From positions 16,352-80,351 of the forward strand of contig BEWT01000002.1 of assembly GCA_003116855.1 (NCBI GenBank): DNA of 64,000 nucleotides. The letters run 5' to 3'. This document shows positions 17,888-26,806 of the stretch, piece by piece (positions within the stretch are counted from its first letter, which is position 1; each line of letters opens with the position of its first letter). This stretch comes from Desulfurococcaceae archaeon AG1. Its GTDB lineage: Archaea; Thermoproteota; Thermoprotei_A; Sulfolobales; AG1. Below the pieces are notes generated by a model. The model saw nothing but the letters and a program-made list of their open reading frames with translations, had not been told where the DNA came from and did no database searches. The position numbers and the translations under genes are program-made.

Positions 17888-18462
17888 TGCTCAACAGGAT
17901 TAAGAACAGGATCTCATCTCTGATCAAGCCTGTAGCAGCATTTATAGCGAGTAAGAATATAGATCCTAATATCGTTACACTCACCGGCTTAGTATTAGCC
18001 CTCATAACACCTATCTCAGCCTTGCTATACGGAATCCCCGGAGCGATCGTTATGATCGTATTATCATCGATCCTCGATTTCCTCGATGGAGAGATAGCAA
18101 GGGTCTCTGGCAGGGTTAGTGCTAGGGGTGCTTTCCTCGACTCTCTATGCGATAGAGTCTCGGATCTATCATACCTCTCCACATTCATAATACTCGGGCT
18201 CAGCCCTGTAGCCGTATATATAGCTGCTGGTGCTAGCCTGTTGATAAGCTATGCTAGGGCTAGGGCTGAGTCCCTCGGGGTCAGGGTCTCTGGGGTTGGG
18301 CTTATGGAGAGGGGTGAGAGGATCTTAACCATAATACTGATCCTATTGCTCGGACTCTTCAGCCAGAGTGCCATGGAGATAGCGTTATTTGTATTCATAG
18401 CTCTATCAATATACACAGCTATAGAGAGAACCGTGTTTGTTGTTAGATCTCTTGGGAGATGA
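17887..18462 (+). CDS. CDP-alcohol phosphatidyltransferase (archaetidyl transferase)
   Basis: A 191-residue integral membrane enzyme that attaches a polar head group to a CDP-activated ether lipid. The full family motif D-G-x2-A-R-x8-G-x3-D-x3-D is visible from about residue 59 (DGEIAR, then G-AFLD-SLCD). In archaea this type includes archaetidylinositol phosphate synthase; I infer that class but cannot separate it from glycerol-phosphate or serine transferases. The ATG overlaps the upstream stop, and the 3' end overlaps the convergent primase gene by about 20 bp. Confidence 0.85.
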   Translation: MLNRIKNRISSLIKPVAAFIASKNIDPNIVTLTGLVLALITPISALLYGIPGAIVMIVLSSILDFLDGEIARVSGRVSARGAFLDSLCDRVSDLSYLSTFIILGLSPVAVYIAAGASLLISYARARAESLGVRVSGVGLMERGERILTIILILLLGLFSQSAMEIALFVFIALSIYTAIERTVFVVRSLGR

Positions 18463-19507
18463 TCTCTGTTATGTATTTTCTAAGCTCCTCATCCAGCTTC
18501 TCAATCCTAGCCGGCTTTATCCCTTTCTGCCTAGCCCCTCTTAAACAAGATCTTATCCATGAATCGTAGACCTTCTCACACTTGCCATAATTCCTGCAAC
18601 TATTATCTATAAACTCCCTCACCACCTTCATAGCATCCTCATCCTCTAGCTTGAGTATTGTTGCTAGATATGGTGTTAATACATATAATATGAACCTCTT
18701 CCTACCATCTGGAAGTCCTTTCGAGACCACCTTCTCTATCCACGAATACCTCTCTCTACTATACTGCTCACCTCCACCTTTTGTCTCTACCACCGCTTCG
18801 CCCAGCTTCTCCCTCGCAATGTTCAATATATCCTCCAAATACTTCTTAACAGCCTCTATAGGTGGTATTGGTTTCACCATACTCTCGATCCTATGTTTCA
18901 CAATATCAACACAGAGCTTTACCAGGGTTTCTCTCTCTACATATACATACCCACCGCTAACGGGTCTATTAACAAGCCTATACTCCTCATCTATAGCTAC
19001 CTGTGCAGCTATTCTGAGATAATCTGCTAGGGGGATCTTGTATGCATAGCATTTGAGATTCAGCCCAAGGGTAGATCGATCAATACCGATCGCTAAACAA
19101 AGCTCTTTCTCAGAGGCTCTCTCAACACGATAGCCCAGCCCTTCCATTACGTCGATGATCTCCTCTGGATCCGAGTTGATAAGAATCCTCCGAACCCTCT
19201 CAGCCTCAGCCTCAGCGAAAGCCCTATAGATCCTTCTATCACCAGTCATGGAAACCAGGGCTAACGCTATATAGAAGCTAAGGATCCTCTCCCTATAATC
19301 ATGAAAACCAGGGCTTCCCATAAATGCACGGGGATCTAGATCCTCAACAACCCTCCTATACCCAGCCTCAGCATACGTGGAGAGGAAAAGATCCTCAAGA
19401 CTCTTTGGAAGACCCTCCCTCTCCAAGAAATTCTCCAGCTTTTCTAGAAACGGGTAATTACTCAGATCAGAGATAGCCACAACCATGCCCGAGAATCTAT
19501 TGCTCAA
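18443..19507 (-). CDS. priL: DNA primase large subunit with atypical C-terminal domain
   Basis: Residues 1-240 of 354 match the PriL helical domain: SNYPFLEKL, the ERILSFYIALALV-type helix, DYLRIAAQ and RLVNRPVSGGYV. PriL normally continues with an iron-sulfur domain introduced by a Cys a few residues before the conserved LxxGRxR-like segment. Here that place reads RYSWIEKVVSKGLPDGRKR with no Cys, which resembles the PriX subunit of Sulfolobus primase; only Cys304, 310 and 321 remain further on. The protein may thus be a PriL-PriX-like fusion. It would support RNA primer synthesis with PriS, which is not in the window. Confidence 0.8.
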   Translation of the reverse strand: MSNRFSGMVVAISDLSNYPFLEKLENFLEREGLPKSLEDLFLSTYAEAGYRRVVEDLDPRAFMGSPGFHDYRERILSFYIALALVSMTGDRRIYRAFAEAEAERVRRILINSDPEEIIDVMEGLGYRVERASEKELCLAIGIDRSTLGLNLKCYAYKIPLADYLRIAAQVAIDEEYRLVNRPVSGGYVYVERETLVKLCVDIVKHRIESMVKPIPPIEAVKKYLEDILNIAREKLGEAVVETKGGGEQYSRERYSWIEKVVSKGLPDGRKRFILYVLTPYLATILKLEDEDAMKVVREFIDNSCRNYGKCEKVYDSWIRSCLRGARQKGIKPARIEKLDEELRKYITEIISQEI

Positions 19508-19720
19508 AAGGTATTTTTATAAAGCACACCTCAAACCTAAGCCGAGCCTCTATGTATTTTTATTCCCTAGGAGCTGTTAGCTCGTTTATAATCGATAGGA
19601 GGGATATCTACAGGCTTTGATCGATATAGTTTTGTTGATGAGCAGTCTCACTCTTGATAGCATCGAGATTAACGTTCCAGGCCATAGATAATGATCTCCG
19701 ATGGATAGGGATATCATTAC

Positions 19721-19834
19721 GCTTGACGCTTGACCAGCGACAGCCGTACACCCCCACATGGGCGGAGATCTCTGTGGGTTATGCTAAAGTCCCTAGATAT
19801 TTTATGGTGTTCTTTTATATCTAGGGACAAACGG
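19721..19834 (+). mobile_element. Solo 3' end of an IS200/IS605-like element, copy B
   Basis: A GCTTGA-CAGCC stretch resembling copy A is followed by a perfect 12-bp inverted repeat, GTCCCTAGATAT (19789-19800) and ATATCTAGGGAC (19817-19828), then AAACGG. In the frame that ends in KSLD both copies carry a similar peptide tail, but here only about 25 codons of it are left. No transposase remains. It lies in the 460-bp gap between priL and pcm. Copy A shares the 11-mer directly after the hairpin. Confidence 0.45.
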
Positions 19835-19983
19835 TTTAGTTATTTGGGGGATATGATTATGCTCTCCTTACAGTTAGGTTTTGCTCCCAGCCATCGTATC
19901 TCTAGAGGTATTGATATTGATTCTCTTGATGTTAGCCATACCTGTTGTTCTAGTTATTTAGATCTAGGGTGCGGATCCGGGTT

Positions 19984-20652
19984 ATGAGGGAGCTGATAGA
20001 ATCTCTAATAGCTAGTGGATATATAAGGAGTGAGAGGGTTGCAAGGGCTTTTGAGAAGGTTCCTAGAGAGCTCTTTGTGCCCAGAGATCTGGTTAAATAT
20101 GCCTATATAGACAGACCCCTCCCAATAGGCTATGGACAGACGATCTCAGCCCCACATATGGTGGCTATAATGACAGAGGCCCTTGACCCTCCTGAGTGTA
20201 GCTTAGTGCTTGAGATCGGTACTGGTTCTGGCTATCAGGCTGCCATCTTGGCAGAGCTTGTCGATCCACAGTCAAAGGGTTGCGGGCATGTGGTTAGCGT
20301 GGAGCTTATACCAGGCTTGGCTATGTTTGCGAGGGAGAATCTCAGGAGATCGGGGCATATAGATAGGGTATCGGTAATAGTTGGGGACGGAAGCCTTGGC
20401 ACAGGGATCGAGAGAGAGGCTTATGAGAGAATAATAGTTACAGCAGCATCGCCAAAGATCCCAGAACCCCTTATATTGCAACTGAAAAAAGGAGGAAGGC
20501 TTGTAATACCCGTGGGATCGCCTGAGCTCCAAATACTCACAATAGTTGATAAGAAAAAAGACGGGAGACTAGAGATAACCAGAGACATACCATGCGTCTT
20601 TGTACCCCTTAGAGGGATACATGGCTATAGGGATTACTACATTAATAGCTAG
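19984..20652 (+). CDS. pcm: Protein-L-isoaspartate O-methyltransferase
   Basis: About 222 residues from ATG 19984; the in-frame GTG 19969 adds five. The enzyme repairs age-damaged proteins by S-adenosylmethionine-dependent methylation of isoaspartyl residues, which is common in hyperthermophiles. Seen here: VPRELFVP and GYGQTISAPHMVA of the substrate pocket, and EIGTGSGYQAAIL of the SAM-binding loop. Length fits the family. The ATG choice gives MRELIESL, the usual start of these proteins. Confidence 0.93.
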   Translation: MRELIESLIASGYIRSERVARAFEKVPRELFVPRDLVKYAYIDRPLPIGYGQTISAPHMVAIMTEALDPPECSLVLEIGTGSGYQAAILAELVDPQSKGCGHVVSVELIPGLAMFARENLRRSGHIDRVSVIVGDGSLGTGIEREAYERIIVTAASPKIPEPLILQLKKGGRLVIPVGSPELQILTIVDKKKDGRLEITRDIPCVFVPLRGIHGYRDYYINS

Positions 20653-20673
20653 AAGGCTAAAGCCTAAACATAC

Positions 20674-21540
20674 TTATTCGAAGATAACCCGGTTCTTCAG
20701 AACCCCTATACCCTCTACACCGGCTTCCATAAAGCCCTCTCTACTTGGTAATAAATACTCGCTATGATCCCTGTCAGCCTCGAGATACCCTATACTCCCC
20801 ATACTAATTATCGTTCCAGCTTCTATTGTCATGAAGCTTGATAGATATTCTAGCACCTCTTTATCGTCGAATAAGAGCTCATCGCTAGACCCCTTCTGAA
20901 CCATCTCACCCTCGAAGGAGGAATACATATCCTTTCCCCTGAATTCGCCGAACTCGTCTGGAGTAACGATCCAAGGGCCTATGGGGCCAAAGGTATCCCA
21001 ATTCTTCCTTATAAACGGGGCTCCTCTGACATACTCCCTCTTAACCTCACCAGTAGTAGGATCCCTTCTATAGGCGTAATAAGCATCCTCCTTAGTTAGT
21101 GCAGATGCTGTTACATCATTAAAAACAGTATATCCGAGGATCCCTTCTTTAACGCGCCCCCCACGCTCTATTCTTTTAGCAGTTATAAGGGCTATCTCAA
21201 CCTCGGGTCTTATCCCACTCCTAGGGGCTCTCACAACCCCCATATGGCCGACAAGCGTGTTAGGGGTTTTGATAGTGAATCTCGGATGACTAAGCTCTTT
21301 CTTAGCCCTCTCAGGATCATCTAGCCCTAGCATTTTAGCCGAGTTCACGACCACGCATATTACATAGTTGATCATAGGTGGTTGGAGCTCTACCTCATCT
21401 ATCCTTACAGACTCTCCCTTAGGCTCACCTCTATATTCTATATATCTTCTCAGATCACCTTCTCCAATTATATATAGATATCCACCCCTAACCTCGCCGA
21501 AGACCTTCTTACCGTTATATATGGCTACTGCTAGCCTCAA
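20674..21540 (-). CDS. Fumarylacetoacetate hydrolase-family protein
   Basis: The 288-residue protein has the FAH beta-roll fold. RPEVEIALI supplies the E-x-E metal ligands, with further ligands expected in FNDVTASALT and YSSFEGEM. Family members are hydrolases, isomerases, decarboxylases or, in Sulfolobus, 2-keto-3-deoxy-sugar-acid dehydratases. The large central insert (residues 125-165) makes it closer to the sugar-acid dehydratase type than to small HpcE-like isomerases, but this is inference. Its ATG overlaps the upstream stop by 4 bp (ATGA), so it is translationally coupled to the acetoacetate-decarboxylase-like gene. Confidence 0.8.
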   Translation of the reverse strand: MRLAVAIYNGKKVFGEVRGGYLYIIGEGDLRRYIEYRGEPKGESVRIDEVELQPPMINYVICVVVNSAKMLGLDDPERAKKELSHPRFTIKTPNTLVGHMGVVRAPRSGIRPEVEIALITAKRIERGGRVKEGILGYTVFNDVTASALTKEDAYYAYRRDPTTGEVKREYVRGAPFIRKNWDTFGPIGPWIVTPDEFGEFRGKDMYSSFEGEMVQKGSSDELLFDDKEVLEYLSSFMTIEAGTIISMGSIGYLEADRDHSEYLLPSREGFMEAGVEGIGVLKNRVIFE

Positions 21541-22337
21541 TATCTACCCACCACCCTACCCCCCTCTATTGTGAAGCCGGCTGTGTAATAGTAACCACCA
21601 AGGATCTCTCTAACCTCTATGAGTTCTACCTCATCGTTCTCACCATAGCCTATCTCAACCTCCCCCTTACCCTTCCAAGCCTTTCCAAGCCTATAGTTGC
21701 TCCTAATAACCTCAAGGACCTCTGAGAGGCTCTGCTGCCCCTCATATGTGGGTGGGAAGTGCCTATAGGTTAGTGTTGGTCCGAAACCCCTTAGAGGGAT
21801 CTCTCTAGTCTCTTCCTCAAGCTCTACTACGAGTGTGAATAGCCTTCTCCCAAGCCTGCTACAATAACCCCCTAGTTTAGCACCTCTCCCCACTTCTCCT
21901 AGGGCTGGGTTTAGCGGGTTGATCTTTGTCATCGAGATCTCGGCTATCTTTTTTGGATACCCATTCAGCCACCCCCTTATGAGGGCCCAGTCCTTATCAA
22001 CCCACATGAATGGGAAGTAGTTATAGTTCTTTCCGTTATAGATAACCTTGAGGGCTATAGCAGCCTCCTTATACTGGGTCATCTCAGGCATCCTATAGAT
22101 CCAATCCGTATTATTACCATGAACAGTAACAAAATCAGAGACATAGATCCAAGCCTCATCGGTGCTTTTGAGAAATTCTGGCAAAAGCCTCTGCGCCTTA
22201 TCCCTATCCACTCTTAAATGCACAGCTATGTATTCAACACCATAGTGATAAGGCCCTGGAGGCACTATCGAAGATCTACCGCTCTCTGTTAATGGATGCG
22301 TATATGCCTTCAAACCACCACCAGGATCTAGGTGCAT
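21537..22337 (-). CDS. Acetoacetate decarboxylase-family protein
   Basis: The 266-residue protein matches the acetoacetate decarboxylase fold, whose members form a Schiff base between substrate and an active-site Lys. The corresponding motif is present as GYPKKIAEI near residue 130. Other conserved patches are GRRLFTLVVEL and the proline-rich RHFPPTYEG segment. Many family members act on other 2- or 3-oxoacids as aldolase-dehydratases, so the name should not be taken as activity. It leads the two-gene operon with the FAH-family gene, and a hairpin stands just upstream. Confidence 0.75.
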   Translation of the reverse strand: MHLDPGGGLKAYTHPLTESGRSSIVPPGPYHYGVEYIAVHLRVDRDKAQRLLPEFLKSTDEAWIYVSDFVTVHGNNTDWIYRMPEMTQYKEAAIALKVIYNGKNYNYFPFMWVDKDWALIRGWLNGYPKKIAEISMTKINPLNPALGEVGRGAKLGGYCSRLGRRLFTLVVELEEETREIPLRGFGPTLTYRHFPPTYEGQQSLSEVLEVIRSNYRLGKAWKGKGEVEIGYGENDEVELIEVREILGGYYYTAGFTIEGGRVVGRY

Positions 22338-22379
22338 CTGGCAGCATTATAAATAGTAAATCTAATAGAATGGATGATC

Positions 22380-22401
22380 TTCAAGGCCTGTTAGCCTTGA
22401 A
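22380..22401. repeat. Perfect 8-bp inverted repeat
   Basis: TTCAAGGC and GCCTTGAA flank the six-base loop CTGTTA. It lies between the HDAC-family gene stop (22426) and the start of the acetoacetate-decarboxylase-like gene (22337), both leftward. It could be a terminator hairpin for the first or an operator for the second; the position, 43 bp before the second start, allows either. Confidence 0.55.
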
Positions 22402-22425
22402 AAGCTATTAATAAGCATTAGAAAC

Positions 22426-23487
22426 CTACTTGATCCTTGTAGCAGCATCTCTTAAGAGATCCATGATCCCTGGTATTGCGCTAACCACGCCTGGAGAGGG
22501 CTCCTCCTCACCTATCACAGGCTGCTCCCTGATCCCTAGCATGGCTTCTACATATGCTACAAAGCTCGTAATAGCCCCCTCACCATAACCCCCACCAAGG
22601 ATCGAGAGGCTGCCAGCTATCTCTCCCCTCTCAAGAAGCCTACCCACATAGCTTCCGAACATTGCATAGGTATCCTCGGTAACCTCAAGACCTGTGAGAG
22701 GATCCTCCATATGTGCATCAAAACCAGCGAACACTATGAGGAAATCAGGCTCATAGATCTTTCTGGCAGGCTCTATGACGTGACTCAAGATCCATGAGTA
22801 AACACTATCCCCAGAGCCTCTTTCGAGCGGTATATTGATCTTTGTACCTCTAGCCACACCTCCCCCAATACTCCAAATACCACCAGTACCCGGGTATATG
22901 CCTGTCTGGTGTATATCTATATGCAGCGCTCTTGGCTCCAGCCACAGGATCTCCTGGGATCCGTTGCCATGGTGGGCATCTATATCAAGGATCATAACCC
23001 TATACCCATTATCGAACAGAGCCTTCGCAGCAATCGATGTATAGTCAAATATACAGAACCCGAGGGTAGGAGCACCCATAGCCCTACCCCTCCTCCCAGC
23101 ATGATGCCCTCCGGGTCTAGACATTATAAAGTAGGGCTCTCCACTAGCGATCGAGCTTAGAGCCGCTTCTCTCGCTGCTGTCGCGAAAATCGATGCTATC
23201 TCGAACGTATATTCATTCACATACGTATCCGGGTCTATGTAGTGGAAACCGAGCGAGGATTCCCGTTTAATCCGATCCACATACTCCTCATCATGTACCA
23301 TGAGAGCAGCACTATAATCAGGCTCGGGAGGGTTTACCAGATCTATATACCCCCATGCCTCGGAGGCTCTGAGAGCTGCTAAGCCCTCCTCAACCCTTCT
23401 AGGATCTTCTGGATGCCTCCCATAAGGATCTCTGTGTAGCGAATGCCTCTGATCATATATTATTTTTAGCCTCAAACCCCAAACCAT
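22426..23487 (-). CDS. Histone deacetylase-superfamily amidohydrolase
   Basis: A 353-residue zinc-dependent deacetylase of the arginase/HDAC fold. Visible are the substrate loop RPGGHHAGR (catalytic His pair), the metal ligands in DIDAHHGNG and HIDIHQTG, and the final ligand region FAGFDAH. Archaeal members are thought to deacetylate polyamines or small acetylated amines; some act on proteins such as Alba. Polyamine deacetylation is the safer inference. It has its own 5' region (215 bp gap upstream) and the hairpin downstream. Confidence 0.9.
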   Translation of the reverse strand: MVWGLRLKIIYDQRHSLHRDPYGRHPEDPRRVEEGLAALRASEAWGYIDLVNPPEPDYSAALMVHDEEYVDRIKRESSLGFHYIDPDTYVNEYTFEIASIFATAAREAALSSIASGEPYFIMSRPGGHHAGRRGRAMGAPTLGFCIFDYTSIAAKALFDNGYRVMILDIDAHHGNGSQEILWLEPRALHIDIHQTGIYPGTGGIWSIGGGVARGTKINIPLERGSGDSVYSWILSHVIEPARKIYEPDFLIVFAGFDAHMEDPLTGLEVTEDTYAMFGSYVGRLLERGEIAGSLSILGGGYGEGAITSFVAYVEAMLGIREQPVIGEEEPSPGVVSAIPGIMDLLRDAATRIK

Positions 23488-23702
23488 TGTATGTTGATAC
23501 TTAGAGCATTAAATTATTGAAACCAGCTTGAGAGATCGCTATATTCTTTCTTAGAAAAGCCCGGATCCACTAGCCGACTAGCATTGTTTCCTGCTATAGG
23601 CTTGTTTCCATCCTAACTGTGAGAAAAATACTCCAAGCCAAGTAGAAAAGATCTCTTGAATATGGATAGGAGCTACTCTCATTAAACCAATAGTCAGCGA
23701 TC
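23488..23702. other. Intergenic region with motifs shared with other gaps
   Basis: There is no convincing ORF. AGCCCGGATCCA (23559-23570) recurs near 33543-33554. ATGGATAGGAGCTACTCT (23663-23680) resembles ATAGATAGATGCTACTCT at 30413-30430. CCACTAGCCG also recurs near 40593. These look like decayed copies of a dispersed element, but alignments are short. Confidence 0.3.
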
Positions 23703-24146
23703 CTAGGTTTTTCTCCTCAAACCAAGCCTGGCTAGAGCTGACATTGTGCTTGAGACATAGTTTTTCACATACTCAGGATCTATGGATCTTGTTTTTAGTT
23801 CTCTGAGTAAGAGATCCTCGACTATAGCGTAACTTTTATACTTCTCGTTAAGCTGTCTCCACTTGACACCCTTCAGTGCTTCAGCGATCTTTGAGTCAAA
23901 GGGTAAAACGCCTTTTATCATTAGAACCGCTACTATTGGGTAGCCGACATATCCTCTAAACTTGGTTCCATTGTCATCGCTATAGGCTGCTTTCTCCTCG
24001 AGATCTATGTAGACCTTATAACTCCTATCACCTTCTGAGCTTACTACTATAGCTTCGCGGTCTGATACGATCTTAACCCTGTTATCCGCTATAGCCCCCA
24101 AAGCCTCAAGAATCTTTATCCTTGGGGGTAGTCTGAGCATCTCCAA
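23703..24146 (-). CDS. Conserved hypothetical protein downstream of gcvH
   Basis: A 147-residue, soluble, mixed alpha/beta protein with no family I recognise. The N-terminal half reads as a helix then a small beta-sheet (KIVSDREAIVVSSEGDRSYKV split by a turn). The C-terminal half is helical and basic, ending LGLRRKT. Its ATG lies 2 nt after the gcvH stop, so it is surely co-transcribed with glycine cleavage genes. A role in lipoyl-protein handling or glycine metabolism is only a guess from context. Confidence 0.6.
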   Translation of the reverse strand: MEMLRLPPRIKILEALGAIADNRVKIVSDREAIVVSSEGDRSYKVYIDLEEKAAYSDDNGTKFRGYVGYPIVAVLMIKGVLPFDSKIAEALKGVKWRQLNEKYKSYAIVEDLLLRELKTRSIDPEYVKNYVSSTMSALARLGLRRKT

Positions 24147-24148
24147 AA

Positions 24149-24556
24149 CTAGTCCCTCGAGATCTTCTCAGCATATTTCTCGGGAGATAGTAGTTTTCCA
24201 AGCTCATCCTTAGAAGCGATTTTGATCTTAACCATCCATCCACCCTCATAGGGTTCGTGGTTAATTAATTCCGGCTCGTTTGAGAGCCTTTCATTAACCT
24301 CGATAACCTCGCCGCTCACAGGAGCATAGATATCTGAGACTGCCTTTATGCTCTCGATAGTACCTATAGTGTCGCCAGCTCTAACCCTAGTCCCTCTAGA
24401 TGGGAGCTCTATCCCTATTATGTTCTTTAACTTTTTCTGAGCATAATCAGTTATCCCGATAACCGCTATATCGCCCTCGATCTTTACCCACTCGTCTGTT
24501 TCTGTGTATAGCCTGTCCCTCTTAACAATATATCCCTTAACCTCTATATCGCTCAA
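24149..24556 (-). CDS. gcvH: Glycine cleavage system H protein
   Basis: The 135-residue lipoyl carrier shuttles the aminomethyl group between P protein and T protein. The lipoylation site is Lys71 in ESIKAVSD, followed by IYAPVSGEV, the usual hairpin. Length is typical. It sits 4 nt after gcvT and 2 nt before a hypothetical gene, in one operon. P protein (gcvPA/gcvPB), lipoate ligase and dihydrolipoamide dehydrogenase are not in the window. Confidence 0.95.
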   Translation of the reverse strand: MSDIEVKGYIVKRDRLYTETDEWVKIEGDIAVIGITDYAQKKLKNIIGIELPSRGTRVRAGDTIGTIESIKAVSDIYAPVSGEVIEVNERLSNEPELINHEPYEGGWMVKIKIASKDELGKLLSPEKYAEKISRD

Positions 24557-24560
24557 GCTA

Positions 24561-25703
24561 TCACCTCTTGATCAAGGGGTAGTCGAGGATTTTCGCTTCA
24601 TAAAGCTTTCCCCTAACCTCTATATCAACACTAAGTCCTGGCAGTGCATGGCTGCTTTTAATATAACCCATAGCTATTGGTCTCTCTAGATAGGGTGAGT
24701 ATGAACCGCTGGTTATATAGCCTATCTCCTCACCCTCATATAGCACTTTATAACCCCTCCTTGGTATTACCCTCAGTCCTTTCTTAAGTCTAAACATATA
24801 CCTAGCCTTAGTAACGCCCCTCCTCCCAATCTCTCTCAAGGCATCGCAGCCTATACAGCCCTCCTTACCCCTGGTGAAGACCCAGTATCTAGCCTCGTAT
24901 GGGTTTATATTCTCATCTATATCCTCACCGTATAATACGTAGCCCATCTCCATCCTCAGACTATCCCTAGCAATCAAACCTGCCAGTGCTACACCCATGC
25001 TCCTAAGCCTAGCAATGATCTCGGCAGCGATGCTTGGACTCGAAACTATCTCAAAACCATCCTCCCCAGTCCAGCCACTCCTGCTAATAATATCAACCCT
25101 ACCCAGAGAGGTATCTAGGTTTTCGAGAAACTCGAGAGGCTTGAGTGAAGAGGCTCCGGAGAACCCGGGGATCTTTGATATATAATCGATCGCCCTAGGC
25201 CCCTGTATAGCTAGCATAGCCGTCTCGAGGGTCTGATCAACTATAGATGCCTTGTAACCTTTCCTAGAAACCCACTCTCTAAGCCATCCAAGGATCTTCT
25301 CCCTATTGATAGCGTTACACACAACAAGCCATCTCTCGTTTGAAAACCTATATAGCATAACATCATCCTTAAAGCCTCCTGAGTCGTTGAGAAAAGCCGT
25401 AGGTCCTACCATGACGCTATCCTTCGAATCGCTGAGATCTCTTGGTAGGAGTAGGTCTAGGAGTTCTTGCGAGTCAGGCCCTTCAACAAGGATCCTCCCC
25501 ATATGGCTTATATCGAATACAGCAGCATCCCTCCTAACGGCTAAATGCTCAGAGAAGGGATCGCCATAACTCATTATAGTCTCAAAGCCTGCGAAAACCC
25601 CAACATCGCCGCCATAACTCTTAAGAAGATCTAGAAGAGGTATCCTTGGCAAAAACTCCCTAGAGTAGTGGCGGTAGGGAGAATATATTTGACCGGCTAC
25701 CAT
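24561..25703 (-). CDS. gcvT: Aminomethyltransferase, glycine cleavage T protein
   Basis: A 380-residue folate-dependent enzyme that transfers the methylene group from aminomethyl-lipoyl-H protein to tetrahydropterin and releases ammonia. The conserved segments include FDISHMGRI near residue 70, the RSGWTGEDGFEI strand and LRMEMGYVLYG, which together form the folate pocket. Serine hydroxymethyltransferase (glyA, 34.8 kb) would use the same one-carbon carrier. It follows the ModE-like regulator gene by 32 nt on the same strand. Confidence 0.93.
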   Translation of the reverse strand: MVAGQIYSPYRHYSREFLPRIPLLDLLKSYGGDVGVFAGFETIMSYGDPFSEHLAVRRDAAVFDISHMGRILVEGPDSQELLDLLLPRDLSDSKDSVMVGPTAFLNDSGGFKDDVMLYRFSNERWLVVCNAINREKILGWLREWVSRKGYKASIVDQTLETAMLAIQGPRAIDYISKIPGFSGASSLKPLEFLENLDTSLGRVDIISRSGWTGEDGFEIVSSPSIAAEIIARLRSMGVALAGLIARDSLRMEMGYVLYGEDIDENINPYEARYWVFTRGKEGCIGCDALREIGRRGVTKARYMFRLKKGLRVIPRRGYKVLYEGEEIGYITSGSYSPYLERPIAMGYIKSSHALPGLSVDIEVRGKLYEAKILDYPLIKR

Positions 25704-25735
25704 ATCACATAGATCTTACCATAAACCAATAGGGA

Positions 25736-26788
25736 TCATTGATCAGGAACTCTATATCCTGGCATAACTGCTGTGATTCCTGTGATAGAGTTTTTAGAGA
25801 GGATCTTTCTGATCTCTTCGATAGGGCTTTTCCACACTCTATTCTTAAGAACATAACACTCATAAGGCTCCCATGCAATATGGATCCATTTTAATCCATG
25901 CTTCTCAGCCGTGTATCTAATCGTGAGCCCGATATCGGTTTCACCAGACTCTATGGATCTGCATACCTCCTCATGTGTTGGATACTCTATTTCCAAGCCT
26001 TTGATATCTTTTACCTGTATTCCAAGTTTCTCTGAGTATCTCTTTAAGAGGTAGTCAAAATAAGCCCTCGTCCCTGAACCCCTGTTTCTCAAAGCCACTC
26101 TATACCTGCCCTCAAGGATACCTTTAAACGCATCCTCAGCATTATCTATATTAATATCACCTCTATATGCTAGAACAACCTGCCTCTGAAAACCCCCTAT
26201 ATACTCAACCCTATCTAGAAGACCGAACCTTTCTAAATAGGGCTTGTTATACTCACCAAGCCCTGGATCGTATATATGTATGCATGAAACATCAGCCTCA
26301 CCAAGCACCAGCATAGCTAGCGAGAGCCCCGAGCCTGAACAAACACCCCTGATCTTGAAGCCCCTGGCTGAGAGGCTTTTTAAGATAAGCTCTATAACCG
26401 GGTCATGGCTATACGATACCACAACAACAGGGTCTCCACTCTCTATGGGCATATAGAGAGGCCTAGCCAACCCTGCCTCCTCTAGTCTTGTCTTTGCTGC
26501 ACCATAGATCTTCAGGATTGTTTCTCCAAACTCTGTCAACACAGATCCCCCGCCCCTCCTACCTCCGCGTCTGTGGAGTAAGAGCTTTCTTCCCAAGAGC
26601 CTCTCGATCTTTGAGATCCTCTCCCACAACCTTGAATAAGGCATACCGATAGATTTGGAGGCTGCTAGTAGGGAGCCTCTCTCTTTAACGATTCTCAGCA
26701 CATTTATTATCTGCTCGTCTATAACCTCAACACCATCGACATCTATAACCACCTGATAACGAATCCTAATACCGCTTTGACCAGACAC
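25736..26788 (-). CDS. ModE-like HTH regulator fused to a periplasmic-binding-like domain
   Basis: Residues 20-105 of 350 form a ModE/LysR-type winged helix (ERGSLLAASKSIGMPYSRLWERI split by a turn; GRRGGGSVLTEFGE). The remainder is a substrate-binding fold (VVSYSHDPVIELIL, RNRGSGTRAYFD), the class that senses molybdate or tungstate oxyanions or a related ligand. It is transcribed away from a TupABC-type transporter across a 100-bp gap with three palindromes, so repression of that transporter and of itself is the likely job. It may also read through into gcvT. Confidence 0.85.
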   Translation of the reverse strand: MSGQSGIRIRYQVVIDVDGVEVIDEQIINVLRIVKERGSLLAASKSIGMPYSRLWERISKIERLLGRKLLLHRRGGRRGGGSVLTEFGETILKIYGAAKTRLEEAGLARPLYMPIESGDPVVVVSYSHDPVIELILKSLSARGFKIRGVCSGSGLSLAMLVLGEADVSCIHIYDPGLGEYNKPYLERFGLLDRVEYIGGFQRQVVLAYRGDINIDNAEDAFKGILEGRYRVALRNRGSGTRAYFDYLLKRYSEKLGIQVKDIKGLEIEYPTHEEVCRSIESGETDIGLTIRYTAEKHGLKWIHIAWEPYECYVLKNRVWKSPIEEIRKILSKNSITGITAVMPGYRVPDQ

Positions 26789-26806
26789 TGGCTACTCCGA
26801 GGATTT

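Noticed and set aside
19636..19685. C/D-like stretch TTGATGA after priL
   Set aside because: No D box at the right distance and box C has the wrong first base.
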